A stretch of DNA of 42,468 nucleotides, from positions 1 to 42,468 of the forward strand of contig CAMWWH010000004.1 in the NCBI GenBank assembly GCA_947177975.1, given 5' to 3'. The translations under genes and the position numbers were made by a program. Below, in pieces: positions 9,775 to 18,255 of this stretch. The number at the start of each line of letters is the position of its first letter. The stretch's first letter is position 1. This DNA comes from an uncultured Clostridia bacterium. Its GTDB lineage: Bacteria > Bacillota > Clostridia > Christensenellales > Borkfalkiaceae. A model generated the notes under the pieces. That model was not told where the DNA came from and searched no databases. It saw only the letters and a program-made list of their open reading frames with translations.

Positions 9775-9788
9775 TTTATGACTACTCT
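9768..9788. repeat. Inverted repeat AGAGTAGT-TTATG-ACTACTCT at the 3' end of the RHH ORF
   Basis: Perfect 8-bp arms overlapping the stop codon. Confidence 0.6.
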
Positions 9789-9812
9789 AATTCTGTATGC
9801 GTTTTTAAATGA

Positions 9813-9849
9813 CACCGCGCGGCAAAAATTTGCCGCGCGGTGCTTTTTT
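9813..9849 (+). terminator. Intrinsic terminator
   Basis: CACCGCGCGGCAAA…TTTGCCGCGCGGTG followed by CTTTTTT. Confidence 0.85.
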
Positions 9850-10302
9850 CTACTTCTTTTCCCTCGTCCGCATTTCCGAGAAAAAGCGGGAAAGAATTTC
9901 GCGGCACTCCTCTTCCATTACTCCGCCCTCGACCTCGACCGTGTGGTTTAAAAGATTAGCCGTCGCAAGTTCTTTTGTTAACGACCGCCCCTTGTCCTCG
10001 GGCGCGCCGTAATATACCTTTTTTATCCGCGAATTCAATACCGCCCCCATACACATAGGACACGGCTCCAACGTGACGTACAGCTCGCACTCGGGTATGC
10101 GCCAACTGCCAAGCTTTTTGCAAGCCTTTTCTATCGCCTCTATCTCCGCGTGGGCTGTTGCAATCTGCCTTTTCGTGCGGCGGTTGTGTCCGCGCGATAT
10201 AACCTTTCCGTCCAAAACCACGACCGCACCAATCGGCACTTCGCCCTCTTTCAAAGCTCTTTCTGCGCTCTTCAACGCGCTCAACATAAACTTATTTTTC
10301 AT
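9850..10302 (-). CDS. tadA: tRNA-specific adenosine deaminase
   Basis: AHAEIEAIEKA and EPCPMCMGA zinc-deaminase motifs. Confidence 0.95.
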   Translation of the reverse strand: MKNKFMLSALKSAERALKEGEVPIGAVVVLDGKVISRGHNRRTKRQIATAHAEIEAIEKACKKLGSWRIPECELYVTLEPCPMCMGAVLNSRIKKVYYGAPEDKGRSLTKELATANLLNHTVEVEGGVMEEECREILSRFFSEMRTREKK

Positions 10303-11020
10303 ATCTTTCCGTAAAAAATTTTAAAAGTCCGAAACATTCCTTTATCTTGCTTAACTTGTCTATCGGGTGCGAAAGACTGTCGTCGCCGCACTCGATTGTG
10401 TATGCGGGTATACCGAGCTTCTGTATGCACCAGTCCTTGTAGCCGCCAGCGCTCCCCGTGATTTTTTTAGGCACGTAGCCCGTGTGTTCGGCGATTATTT
10501 TCGCGCCGCGTTCGTCGCCCGCGCCGCCGTACTCCCAGTAAATTTCGCCACCCTTCGAATGAAAGGCAAGCGTAACCGCGGGCTTTACGCGCAAGGTAAA
10601 ACGTACCAAAGCCGCGCTTTCGCACTCGGACAGCGGATAGTCGCCGATACAGTTTTCCGACCCGCGCTTTTTAGTGTTCAGTCTGCCCGTGCCCCAGTCG
10701 GCGTCGAAGTTGCAGTTCAAGTCGACCCCTCTGCCGTTAGCTTTCCACATAGGGTCGCGTGTTTCGCAGATTGCGACCCCGTCGGGATTGAGAAGCGGAA
10801 TAATCCAGCCGCCGCCCTTAACACCCTCTTTTATATGCCGCAGCGCAAGCAACGCGGTTATATACTCGCGGGCATGCACGGCGTACACCGCAATAAACTG
10901 CTTGCCGAAGTCGCTGCCCACGTGCATTGCGTAAATGCTTCTGTTTTCGTGCGTGTAGCCTATAACGCACTTTTTGCTTTTGTACGAGTTGTAAAACTTA
11001 GTTACCTTTTCATATACCAC
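10292..11020 (-). CDS. M14-family zinc carboxypeptidase
   Basis: HAREYIT (HxxE), LLNPDGV, GVDLNCNFDADW, LAFHSKGG, YTIECG. Confidence 0.85.
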   Translation of the reverse strand: MVYEKVTKFYNSYKSKKCVIGYTHENRSIYAMHVGSDFGKQFIAVYAVHAREYITALLALRHIKEGVKGGGWIIPLLNPDGVAICETRDPMWKANGRGVDLNCNFDADWGTGRLNTKKRGSENCIGDYPLSECESAALVRFTLRVKPAVTLAFHSKGGEIYWEYGGAGDERGAKIIAEHTGYVPKKITGSAGGYKDWCIQKLGIPAYTIECGDDSLSHPIDKLSKIKECFGLLKFFTERYEK

Positions 11021-11040
11021 ATAATACTATATGATATTTT

Positions 11041-11478
11041 TTATTTGTGGTATTCACTGCCCGCGTTTATCATAAAGCTTCTGTACACTTGCTCCAAAAG
11101 AATTACGCGCATAAGCTGATGCGGAAAGGTCATCTGTGAAAAGGACAGTTTTAAGTCGGCGGTTTGTTTAACGCTGTCGTCCAGCCCGCACGACGAACCT
11201 ATTACAAATGTGATTTCCTCGCCCTTATCGACGAGCGCGCCCATTTTTTCGGCGAGCGCGGGACTCGTCATCTGACCGCCCTCCACGCACAGCGCGATTT
11301 TGTAGCCCTTTACGTTCTTCAAAATCGCCGCCGCCTCTTCCTTTAAATTTTTGCCCTCGGCAAGCTCCTTTATTTCGAGCTTGCAAAACCTCGAAAGCCG
11401 TTTTATATATTCCGAACACGCCGAGCGGAGATATTCTTCCTTTATCTTGCCGACGCACACAATATTTACTTTAATCAT
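11041..11478 (-). CDS. rlmH: 23S rRNA pseudouridine1915 N3-methyltransferase RlmH
   Basis: EITFVIGSSCGLDDSVK; LSFSQMTFPHQLMRVILLEQVYRSFMINAGSEYHK. Confidence 0.95.
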   Translation of the reverse strand: MIKVNIVCVGKIKEEYLRSACSEYIKRLSRFCKLEIKELAEGKNLKEEAAAILKNVKGYKIALCVEGGQMTSPALAEKMGALVDKGEEITFVIGSSCGLDDSVKQTADLKLSFSQMTFPHQLMRVILLEQVYRSFMINAGSEYHK

Positions 11479-12402
11479 TTAAAACAGCCCCGAAATCCAT
11501 ACCAATATCATTGCGCCGATGCCGACCGCCGCAAATATGAAGAAATGTTTAACTCCGCCTTCCTTGCATTTTTTGACTTCTTTCTTGTCGAGAATAAGCC
11601 ATACCACCGCGCCGATTAAACTTAGGGCGGACAGAACGCTGACTATAATCGTGGCGGTCTGAGGCATTATGAGCATACCGCTCTCGTCGATTAACCCGCA
11701 CGCCATCAAAACGATTATGACCGCGTTATTCAGAAAATGTATGATTACCGTGGGAGTGACCGAGCGGGAACGCGCCGCCAAAAAGCCGAACAGACAGCCA
11801 CATATAAACTGGTATATCGTCTGCTCCACCGAGCCGTGATACAGCGCGAAACAGAAGCCTGTCAGAAATATTGCGCGTATTGTACCCGCGCCCTCTTCCG
11901 CGTTGTTCAGCATTAAACCGCGGAACAGAATTTCCTCGGCTATTGCGGGAAGCACGGCAATGGCAAGCAGTGCGGGCACGACGTGCCAACCCGAAATGTC
12001 GGGCAGTGGGTTCTTTTTACGGACGTACCCCATCAGCTCGAAAAGCTTTATAAGGTATTCGTTTACCGAATTTAAAGAAAACAGCAGTCCGAATATGAGC
12101 ATCACGCCGATAAGAATATATTTCGGATTCGTCTTGACGGGCACTATCGCTCTGACGGGCTGTTTCGACACCTTTATTGCAAGCGTAAGCGTTATTGCAA
12201 CCGCTATCGGCGACACGAGCACGGATATATATTTATGCGCGTCCGTTCCCTGAATCGAGGCGAGCGCGACTACGCCCGAAGCTATTACGCTTATTATGAG
12301 GTTTATTAACACTACCGCCGAGTACGACAGTCCGCCTGCCGCCGAGCCGAGCGGCAACGCGTATTTATTCTGACCGCTCTGCGGGTTTTCTTGCTTTTCC
12401 AT
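11479..12402 (-). CDS. CPBP-family intramembrane metalloprotease
   Basis: Motif AIAEEILFRGLML and FALYHGSVEQ; multiple TM segments. Confidence 0.9.
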   Translation of the reverse strand: MEKQENPQSGQNKYALPLGSAAGGLSYSAVVLINLIISVIASGVVALASIQGTDAHKYISVLVSPIAVAITLTLAIKVSKQPVRAIVPVKTNPKYILIGVMLIFGLLFSLNSVNEYLIKLFELMGYVRKKNPLPDISGWHVVPALLAIAVLPAIAEEILFRGLMLNNAEEGAGTIRAIFLTGFCFALYHGSVEQTIYQFICGCLFGFLAARSRSVTPTVIIHFLNNAVIIVLMACGLIDESGMLIMPQTATIIVSVLSALSLIGAVVWLILDKKEVKKCKEGGVKHFFIFAAVGIGAMILVWISGLF

Positions 12403-12482
12403 ACCGATAATTATACTTCATTGCAACGATAAAGTAAATGAAATTATTTTACTTTTAAATGAAAATGTAATAAAATTCAGGT

Positions 12483-13322
12483 ATGAGAAAAATAGACACG
12501 AAAGAAATTGCGGACAAAATTTACCAAATGGCTTTGAAGGCGGGCGTAACCTTGACCTCCGACTGCAAAGCGGCAATGCAAAAAGCGGCTGAAAACGAAA
12601 GCGAGGGCGCGGCGAAGTTCGCTCTCGATACTTTAATCGAAAACTGCCGAATTGCCGAAAACGACGGCTTGCCCGTCTGTCAGGACACGGGTATGGCGGT
12701 CGTCCTTCTGGATATCGGGCAGGACGTTTTCCTTACGGGCGCGCCCCTGACCGAGGCTGTAAACGGTGCGGTGCGTGCGGCTTACAAGGACGGATTTTTC
12801 CGCAAGTCGGTCTGCGACCCCATCACCCGCGAAAACACGGGCGACAACACTCCCGCGGTCATTCATACGCACATATGTGCGGGCGAACAGATAAAAATCA
12901 CCTTTTTGCCCAAGGGCTTCGGCAGTGAAAATATGAGCGCTATGTATATGCTTAAACCCGCTCAGGGCGTAGACGGAATTATTAACGCAATCGTTGAAAC
13001 GGTCGCAAAAGCGGGCTCGCGCCCCTGCCCTCCCGTTTACGTCGGCGTAGGCATAGGCGGCAGCTTCGATACGTGCGCCTACCTTGCGAAAAAGGCTTTA
13101 ACCCGCGAAATAGGTTCGCGTTCCGAGCGCGGGGATATTGCTGAAATCGAGCGGATTGCGCTTGAAAAAATCAACGCTCTGAATATAGGCTGTCAGGGCT
13201 TTCACGGCAAAACGACGGCGCTCGGCGTGAGCTGCGAATGGGCGCACACGCACATTGCGGGCTTGCCCGTTGCCGTTAACATTCAGTGTCACTGCGTGCG
13301 TTGCGAAAAGGCGGTGTTATAA
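12483..13322 (+). CDS. Class I fumarate hydratase (or L-tartrate dehydratase) alpha subunit
   Basis: LPVCQDTGMAVVLLDIG; HTHICAGEQIKITFLPKGFGSENMS; GVGIGGSFDTCAYLAKKAL. Confidence 0.93.
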   Translation: MRKIDTKEIADKIYQMALKAGVTLTSDCKAAMQKAAENESEGAAKFALDTLIENCRIAENDGLPVCQDTGMAVVLLDIGQDVFLTGAPLTEAVNGAVRAAYKDGFFRKSVCDPITRENTGDNTPAVIHTHICAGEQIKITFLPKGFGSENMSAMYMLKPAQGVDGIINAIVETVAKAGSRPCPPVYVGVGIGGSFDTCAYLAKKALTREIGSRSERGDIAEIERIALEKINALNIGCQGFHGKTTALGVSCEWAHTHIAGLPVAVNIQCHCVRCEKAVL

Positions 13323-13840
13323 TGATTAAATTGAATTTACCTATCGATGAAGAACAGATAAAAAAATTGCACGCAGGTGACAGCGTGCTGATTTCGGGAA
13401 CTATTTACACCGCGCGCGACTGCGCTCACAAGCGGTTGAAGGAAATGCTCGATAAGGGCGAACCCCTTCCCTTCGATATGGGCGGCGCGTTTATCTATTA
13501 CGCAGGTCCCTGCCCCGCAAAGCCCGGCTATGCAAGCGGCAGTTGCGGTCCTACAACCTCCGCGCGCATGGACGCTTATGCGCCTCTTCTTTTGGACAAG
13601 GGCTTGGGCGGTATGATAGGCAAGGGCGAAATGAGCGCGGAAGTAACCGAGGCGCTCGTGCGCAATACGGGCGTATACTTTGCCGCAATCGGCGGCGCGG
13701 GCGCAACCTACGGCAAGGCAATCAAAAAGAGCGAACTTATCGCCTTCCCCGAGCTGTTGTCAGAGGCGGTTCGAAAGTTGGAAGTCGTCGATTTCCCCGC
13801 CGTCGTAGCCACCGACTGCTACGGCAAATCAATTTACTGA
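13322..13840 (+). CDS. Class I fumarate hydratase beta subunit
   Basis: MIKLNLPIDEEQIKKLHAGDSVLISGTIYTARDCAHKRL; GSCGPTTSARMDAY; overlaps the alpha stop (TAATG), so start refined from the ORF-track 13286. Confidence 0.93.
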   Translation: MIKLNLPIDEEQIKKLHAGDSVLISGTIYTARDCAHKRLKEMLDKGEPLPFDMGGAFIYYAGPCPAKPGYASGSCGPTTSARMDAYAPLLLDKGLGGMIGKGEMSAEVTEALVRNTGVYFAAIGGAGATYGKAIKKSELIAFPELLSEAVRKLEVVDFPAVVATDCYGKSIY

Positions 13841-13850
13841 GTTTATCGAA

Positions 13851-14615
13851 ATGGAAATAGACAGACAGGATTATAAGCGGGTTAAACGGACGTTAAGTTC
13901 AATCAAGTGGTGGTTTCTGCTTTTCGCGGGTCTGGCTTTTATTGCGGTTGGCGGCGCGTTTGCGTACTTTTGCGCAAATATACTGTCGGGCGGTACAGGC
14001 TACGTAATTTTTTACTGCGTGTTTCTCGCCGTGTTTACCGGCATCGGGCTAACCGGAGTTATATTCGCTCTCAAACAGCTCCTCCCCTACTTTTTCGATT
14101 TGCACGCGTTGAAATACGGCGAGGCGGGAAAAGCCGTAATCGTTTCTTCGCGCACTATCAGCATAAGCAGCGGACGGCGTTCGACGAGCGGCTTTAGAAT
14201 TTATTATTCGCTCACGTTGAGATTCGAACAGGACGGCGAGGAAAAAACTTACGTTACGCGGTATTACTACGACGAAAAACAGTTCGAGTATTTAACGCGG
14301 CAAAACGGGGTTGACATACGGTATCTTAACGGACGCGCGGTCGTCGTGCAGGAATTTCCCGAGTTTTACACACAGTTTAAAGACCTGCCGCGAAAACTGC
14401 AAACCTTATTAATAATAAGCCTCGTATGGTTTTTCCTGTCGTTGGTTTTAGTTGTTTGCGGCATTGTTTTTTCCTTGCTGAAAATGAACGTGTTGACTAT
14501 AGTATTCATGGTTGCGGGAATTGCGTCGCTTATCGGCAGTGTTATAATGAGGGCATTTTTGCTTGAAAGAGCGGAGAAAACCAAAAAAGCAAAAAGAAAA
14601 TACAGTAAAAAATAA
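13851..14615 (+). CDS. DUF3592-like membrane protein
   Basis: Two N-terminal and two C-terminal TM segments with a soluble central domain. Confidence 0.7.
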   Translation: MEIDRQDYKRVKRTLSSIKWWFLLFAGLAFIAVGGAFAYFCANILSGGTGYVIFYCVFLAVFTGIGLTGVIFALKQLLPYFFDLHALKYGEAGKAVIVSSRTISISSGRRSTSGFRIYYSLTLRFEQDGEEKTYVTRYYYDEKQFEYLTRQNGVDIRYLNGRAVVVQEFPEFYTQFKDLPRKLQTLLIISLVWFFLSLVLVVCGIVFSLLKMNVLTIVFMVAGIASLIGSVIMRAFLLERAEKTKKAKRKYSKK

Positions 14616-14631
14616 ATAAAAAGTGCATTAA

Positions 14632-14666
14632 AGCCCGCCGTGCGTATCGGATACGCACGGCGGGCT
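14632..14666. terminator. Bidirectional terminator between convergent genes
   Basis: AGCCCGCCGTGCGTAT/ATACGCACGGCGGGCT 16-bp arms; T-rich on both sides. Confidence 0.85.
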
Positions 14667-14684
14667 ATTCGTTTTTACAAAGCG

Positions 14685-15053
14685 TTACTCGTAGTCGTCG
14701 AAATTGCGGCGCGGGTCGTTATACGGCGGTCTGCCGTTCGGGGGACACGGCGGCGGGCACGGCGGCGGACAGTTGGGCTGCGGCGGGCACGGCGGCGGCA
14801 ATTGCTCACCCTTCGGCGGCTTGCCTTGACCGAGCTTTACAAGCACCACGTCCTCGCCTATCTTCACCACGTCGCGAAGCGGAATAAACACGTCGGACTT
14901 CGTGAATTTGAAGCCCTTACTGCCCGTAACGAAAAATCCCTTGACCGTACCTTCGGGGAAATAAAAAGCCAAATCGCATACGCGCCCAAGGTTTTTGCCG
15001 TCCGATACGGAAACGACGTCCATTTTTTTTAACTGACTGAACAAAATTTCCAT
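14685..15053 (-). CDS. YlmC/YmxH-family PRC-barrel protein with Cys/Pro-rich C-terminal tail
   Basis: FSQLKKMDVVSVSDGKNLGRVCDLAFYFPEGTVKGFFV PRC-barrel; tail PPPCPPQPNCPPPCPPPCPP; next to the sigE/sigG cluster. Confidence 0.85.
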   Translation of the reverse strand: MEILFSQLKKMDVVSVSDGKNLGRVCDLAFYFPEGTVKGFFVTGSKGFKFTKSDVFIPLRDVVKIGEDVVLVKLGQGKPPKGEQLPPPCPPQPNCPPPCPPPCPPNGRPPYNDPRRNFDDYE

Positions 15054-15063
15054 ATAAAAGTAT

Positions 15064-15096
15064 ATGCGGCAGACAACGCAAAGTTGTCTGCCGCAT
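15064..15096 (-). terminator. Stem-loop downstream of cvpA-like gene
   Basis: ATGCGGCAGACAAC/GTTGTCTGCCGCAT 14-bp arms. Confidence 0.75.
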
Positions 15097-15118
15097 CGAA
15101 TATTTTTATCAATGATTT

Positions 15119-15694
15119 TTAAATGTTTACCGTTTCGCCTATCTTGCGGAAGATAAATCTCAAAGGATTGTTCTCGTACACCCAGTCGAGCTTGAACACG
15201 CTGCCGCTTATGTTTTCCTTGAAGCTTTCCGCCGTGCCGCCGCCGATAAGCTGTATGATATGGAATACTAAAAGAGTGACCATAACCGCTACGGCAAGCA
15301 TAAACAGCGCGCCGATCAATCTGTTTATCGTCCTTAAAACGACGTTGTCCGCTTCGAATACTCCCTTGATTATATTTACGATTATTACCCTTATAACCTG
15401 TATGATAATAAAGAGCGCAACCGCAAGTATTATTTTTTCTATACCGATTTTAATCAGGATATCGACGATGCCGTTGTTTGCGTTTTCCATCGCCTCGTGC
15501 AGTCTGAGCATTATGTCCTGCACGAACCCCCAGCTCGAAACGACGCCGAAACAGAAGTATGTTACGACAATCGATATGAGCACGCCGATTATTCCGCCGG
15601 TAAATATTTTCAGTTGTTTACCGAAGCCGAGCAACGTGCCTATTGCAAGCGAGCCCAACACTACGGCTATGGCAATCCAGTCAATTACCTGCAT
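15119..15694 (-). CDS. CvpA-family membrane protein
   Basis: DWIAIAVVLGSLAIGTLLGFGKQLKIFTGGIIGVLIS; four TM segments. Confidence 0.8.
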   Translation of the reverse strand: MQVIDWIAIAVVLGSLAIGTLLGFGKQLKIFTGGIIGVLISIVVTYFCFGVVSSWGFVQDIMLRLHEAMENANNGIVDILIKIGIEKIILAVALFIIIQVIRVIIVNIIKGVFEADNVVLRTINRLIGALFMLAVAVMVTLLVFHIIQLIGGGTAESFKENISGSVFKLDWVYENNPLRFIFRKIGETVNI

Positions 15695-15824
15695 CTTTGC
15701 CTCCTAAGCATTTTAATTATAGCACACATTATCCCGAATTAAAACACTTTAATTATCTATTTATTGCTATTTTTATGCATTTTTTACAAGTTTTACCTTT
15801 AAATGTGACAAAATTGACATAATA

Positions 15825-15856
15825 AAGCCCCCGCGCACGTTTGTGCGCGGGGGCTT
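15825..15856 (-). terminator. Intrinsic terminator downstream of sigG
   Basis: AAGCCCCCGCGCAC/GTGCGCGGGGGCTT stem. Confidence 0.8.
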
Positions 15857-15868
15857 AAAATAATATTA

Positions 15869-16639
15869 TTAACAGATTTCCGCCCTTATTCTTTTAAGAG
15901 CGCTTTTTTCAAGCCTCGATACCTGAGCCTGCGAAATGCCTACCTGCTCGGAAATCTCGGTCTGGGTCTTGCCCTCGAAGTAGCGCAGGAAAAGAATACT
16001 GCGCTCCCTCTCCCCGAGCCGCGTTATCGCCTCGTACAGCGCCGCCTTTTCCGTCCATACCTCGTCGTTGTTCTTGACGTCGAAAATCTGGTCCATCAGA
16101 AGTAGCGTGTCGCCCTGCTTGTTGTACACGGGGTCGTAGAGCGATACGGGGTCGGAAATTGCGTCAAGAGCGTATGCAACCTCGGACACGGCAACGTTCA
16201 TTTCCTTGGCAATCTCGTCGTAGGTCACGACATCTTTTTCCTCTTCGAGCTTTTCCCTAACCTTTAATACCTTGTACGCGGTATCGCGGATAGAGCGCGA
16301 AACGCGCAGGGAATTGCCGTCGCGCAAGTACCTTTTAATCTCGCCTAAAATCATGGGCACGGCGTAGGTTGAAAAGCGCACTCCGACCGAAATATCGAAG
16401 TTGTCAATCGCCTTGATAAGCCCCACGCAGCCCACCTGAAATACGTCGTCGGCATTGGCTTTTTTCGACCAGAAGCGCTTTACAAGCGACAGCACAAGGC
16501 GCATATTTCCGACGATGAACGTCTCGCGCGCAACATCGTCGCCCGCCTTGATTTTTTTCATTAACTCTTCCTGCTCTTTGTTGGAAAGCTTGGGCAAGCC
16601 CGAAGTTTCCACTCCACAAATAACGACTTTATCGTACAT
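15869..16639 (-). CDS. sigG: Sporulation sigma factor SigG
   Basis: N-terminal KVVICGVETSGLPKLSNKEQEEL; RFSTYAVPMILGEIKRYLRDGNSLRVSRSIRD; GGAGG SD. Confidence 0.94.
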   Translation of the reverse strand: MYDKVVICGVETSGLPKLSNKEQEELMKKIKAGDDVARETFIVGNMRLVLSLVKRFWSKKANADDVFQVGCVGLIKAIDNFDISVGVRFSTYAVPMILGEIKRYLRDGNSLRVSRSIRDTAYKVLKVREKLEEEKDVVTYDEIAKEMNVAVSEVAYALDAISDPVSLYDPVYNKQGDTLLLMDQIFDVKNNDEVWTEKAALYEAITRLGERERSILFLRYFEGKTQTEISEQVGISQAQVSRLEKSALKRIRAEIC

Positions 16640-16695
16640 AATTTTATACCTCCATTATGTACAAAAAAGCCGTTAGTTAAGGGATATTACGGGGT

Positions 16696-17391
16696 TTATA
16701 TTTGTTTCGATATGTCTTTTTTAAGTTTTGCTATTATCTTTTTTTCGAGGCGCGATATGTAGCTTTGCGATATACCGAGCTTGTCGGCAACGTCCTTTTG
16801 CGTCATTTCGTCGCCGCCGTCAAGTCCGAAGCGCATGCGCATAATTTTCTGCTCGCGCATCGAAAGTCGGGATAGCGACTTCTTTAAAAGCTCCCTCTCA
16901 ACTCCGCCCTCGACGTCCGAATACACAGCGTCCGCGTCCGTACCCATAACGTCGGATAAAAGTAGCTCGTTGCCCTCCCAGTCGGTATTTAAAGGTTCGT
17001 CGAACGACACCTCCTGACGAGAACGGGCAAGCCGCCTCAGATACATTAAAATTTCGTTTTCAATACACCGCGAAGCGTAGGTTGCAAGCTTTATATTTTT
17101 ATCCGCGCGGAATGAATCGATAGCCTTTATAAGTCCGATTGTACCGACCGAAACGAGGTCGTCACCGTCCGCGCCCGTACCCTCGAACTTCTTGGCTATG
17201 TACACCACAAGGCGCAGGTTGTGCTCTACAAGCTCCGCCTTCGCCCTCTCGTCGCCGCCTTGCAAAAGTACGAGCTTTTCACGCTCCTCCTCCGAGGACA
17301 ACGGCAGGGGCAAAGCCTCGGTGCCGCATATGTAGTCGAGAGTATTCAGTCCTAAAATTTCGCGCAACAGACTTTTGATTTTTTCAAACAT
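16696..17391 (-). CDS. sigE: Sporulation sigma factor SigE with pro-sequence
   Basis: [63 protein letters not shown]; adjacent spoIIGA. Confidence 0.95.
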   Translation of the reverse strand: MFEKIKSLLREILGLNTLDYICGTEALPLPLSSEEEREKLVLLQGGDERAKAELVEHNLRLVVYIAKKFEGTGADGDDLVSVGTIGLIKAIDSFRADKNIKLATYASRCIENEILMYLRRLARSRQEVSFDEPLNTDWEGNELLLSDVMGTDADAVYSDVEGGVERELLKKSLSRLSMREQKIMRMRFGLDGGDEMTQKDVADKLGISQSYISRLEKKIIAKLKKDISKQI

Positions 17392-18177
17392 TTAATTTAC
17401 CTCCGATAAATCAGGGTGAAGCACAATTTTATTTATGTGCCGCGGCGAGATACCCAAAGCTACGTTTTGCCGCGTAATTTTGCTTTTTCCGTCGTCTATC
17501 TCGATTTTTTCGGCTGTAAATACGGGAATTTTACTTTTCCCTGCAACAGTATGTATTTCCGCAAAGGTTTTTATACTTTGGCTGTCGGTAAGTTTTTCGG
17601 CTATGTACGAGGGGATTATGCTGACGGGCGCGCCGCCCAAATACACCTTGTTGCCGCTGTCGTAGAACGCCGTACACACCGCGCTCTTTTCTTTAAAATA
17701 AATCTTGCAGTACGCGCTGACGTTTTTGTTGCCCACAAATTTTCGGCGCACCCTTATAATTATCAGCGCCAGCACAAGCGCCGCGAAGAGCGGTATGCCT
17801 ACGGGCACGGACGAAAGCACGTAGCCCCCTCCCTGCTTATAGCTGACACCCGCAAGCGAGAACAGCGCAATGAGCGCTCCGCCTACCACGAAGGTTGCCG
17901 CGGTGAAAAGCGCGGTAAATTTTAAATAGCCCTTTACGCTTTGGTACTTGCCCGCAACCGCGCACATTGCTTCGCCCGAAACGACTTTTACGATTATGCC
18001 GACCGCGCCGCTTAAACCGAAAAGCGGATACACGACGGCAAAGCACGCGCCGAGCACCGAGGCTATCGCAATCCGCCCGTACTTGGCGGGATTTTTTGCC
18101 GCCACCTTTGCCGCAACGAGAAGCGTAAAGTCCATACAGAAATTTTCGATAAGGGCGTATTCAACGTACACTTGCAT
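17392..18177 (-). CDS. spoIIGA: Pro-sigma-E processing peptidase SpoIIGA
   Basis: VEYALIENFCMDFTLL N-terminal membrane domain; AFYDSGNKVYLGGAPVSII aspartyl protease motif; directly upstream of sigE. Confidence 0.93.
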   Translation of the reverse strand: MQVYVEYALIENFCMDFTLLVAAKVAAKNPAKYGRIAIASVLGACFAVVYPLFGLSGAVGIIVKVVSGEAMCAVAGKYQSVKGYLKFTALFTAATFVVGGALIALFSLAGVSYKQGGGYVLSSVPVGIPLFAALVLALIIIRVRRKFVGNKNVSAYCKIYFKEKSAVCTAFYDSGNKVYLGGAPVSIIPSYIAEKLTDSQSIKTFAEIHTVAGKSKIPVFTAEKIEIDDGKSKITRQNVALGISPRHINKIVLHPDLSEVN

Positions 18178-18186
18178 CGTGAGAGC

Positions 18187-18213
18187 ATTATACAGCCCTT
18201 TTGCGTGTCGGAA
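18187..18213 (-). promoter_or_regulatory. Putative spoIIG promoter: TATAAT -10 with a Spo0A-box-like sequence at the -35 position
   Basis: Minus TATAAT (18192-18187); TGTCGGAA (0A-box-like, consensus TGTCGAA) at 18206-18213 on plus. Confidence 0.35.
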
Positions 18214-18226
18214 AATGTAAAAAAAA

Positions 18227-18249
18227 GACGCAATTTGAAAAATCGCGTC
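18227..18249 (-). terminator. dusB intrinsic terminator
   Basis: Minus GACGCGATT…AATTGCGTC followed by TTTTTTT. Confidence 0.75.
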
Positions 18250-18255
18250 GATGTC

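Noticed and set aside
10367-11119. 250-aa plus-strand ORF opposite the M14 peptidase and rlmH
   Set aside because: Spans two conserved antisense genes; no recognisable domain.
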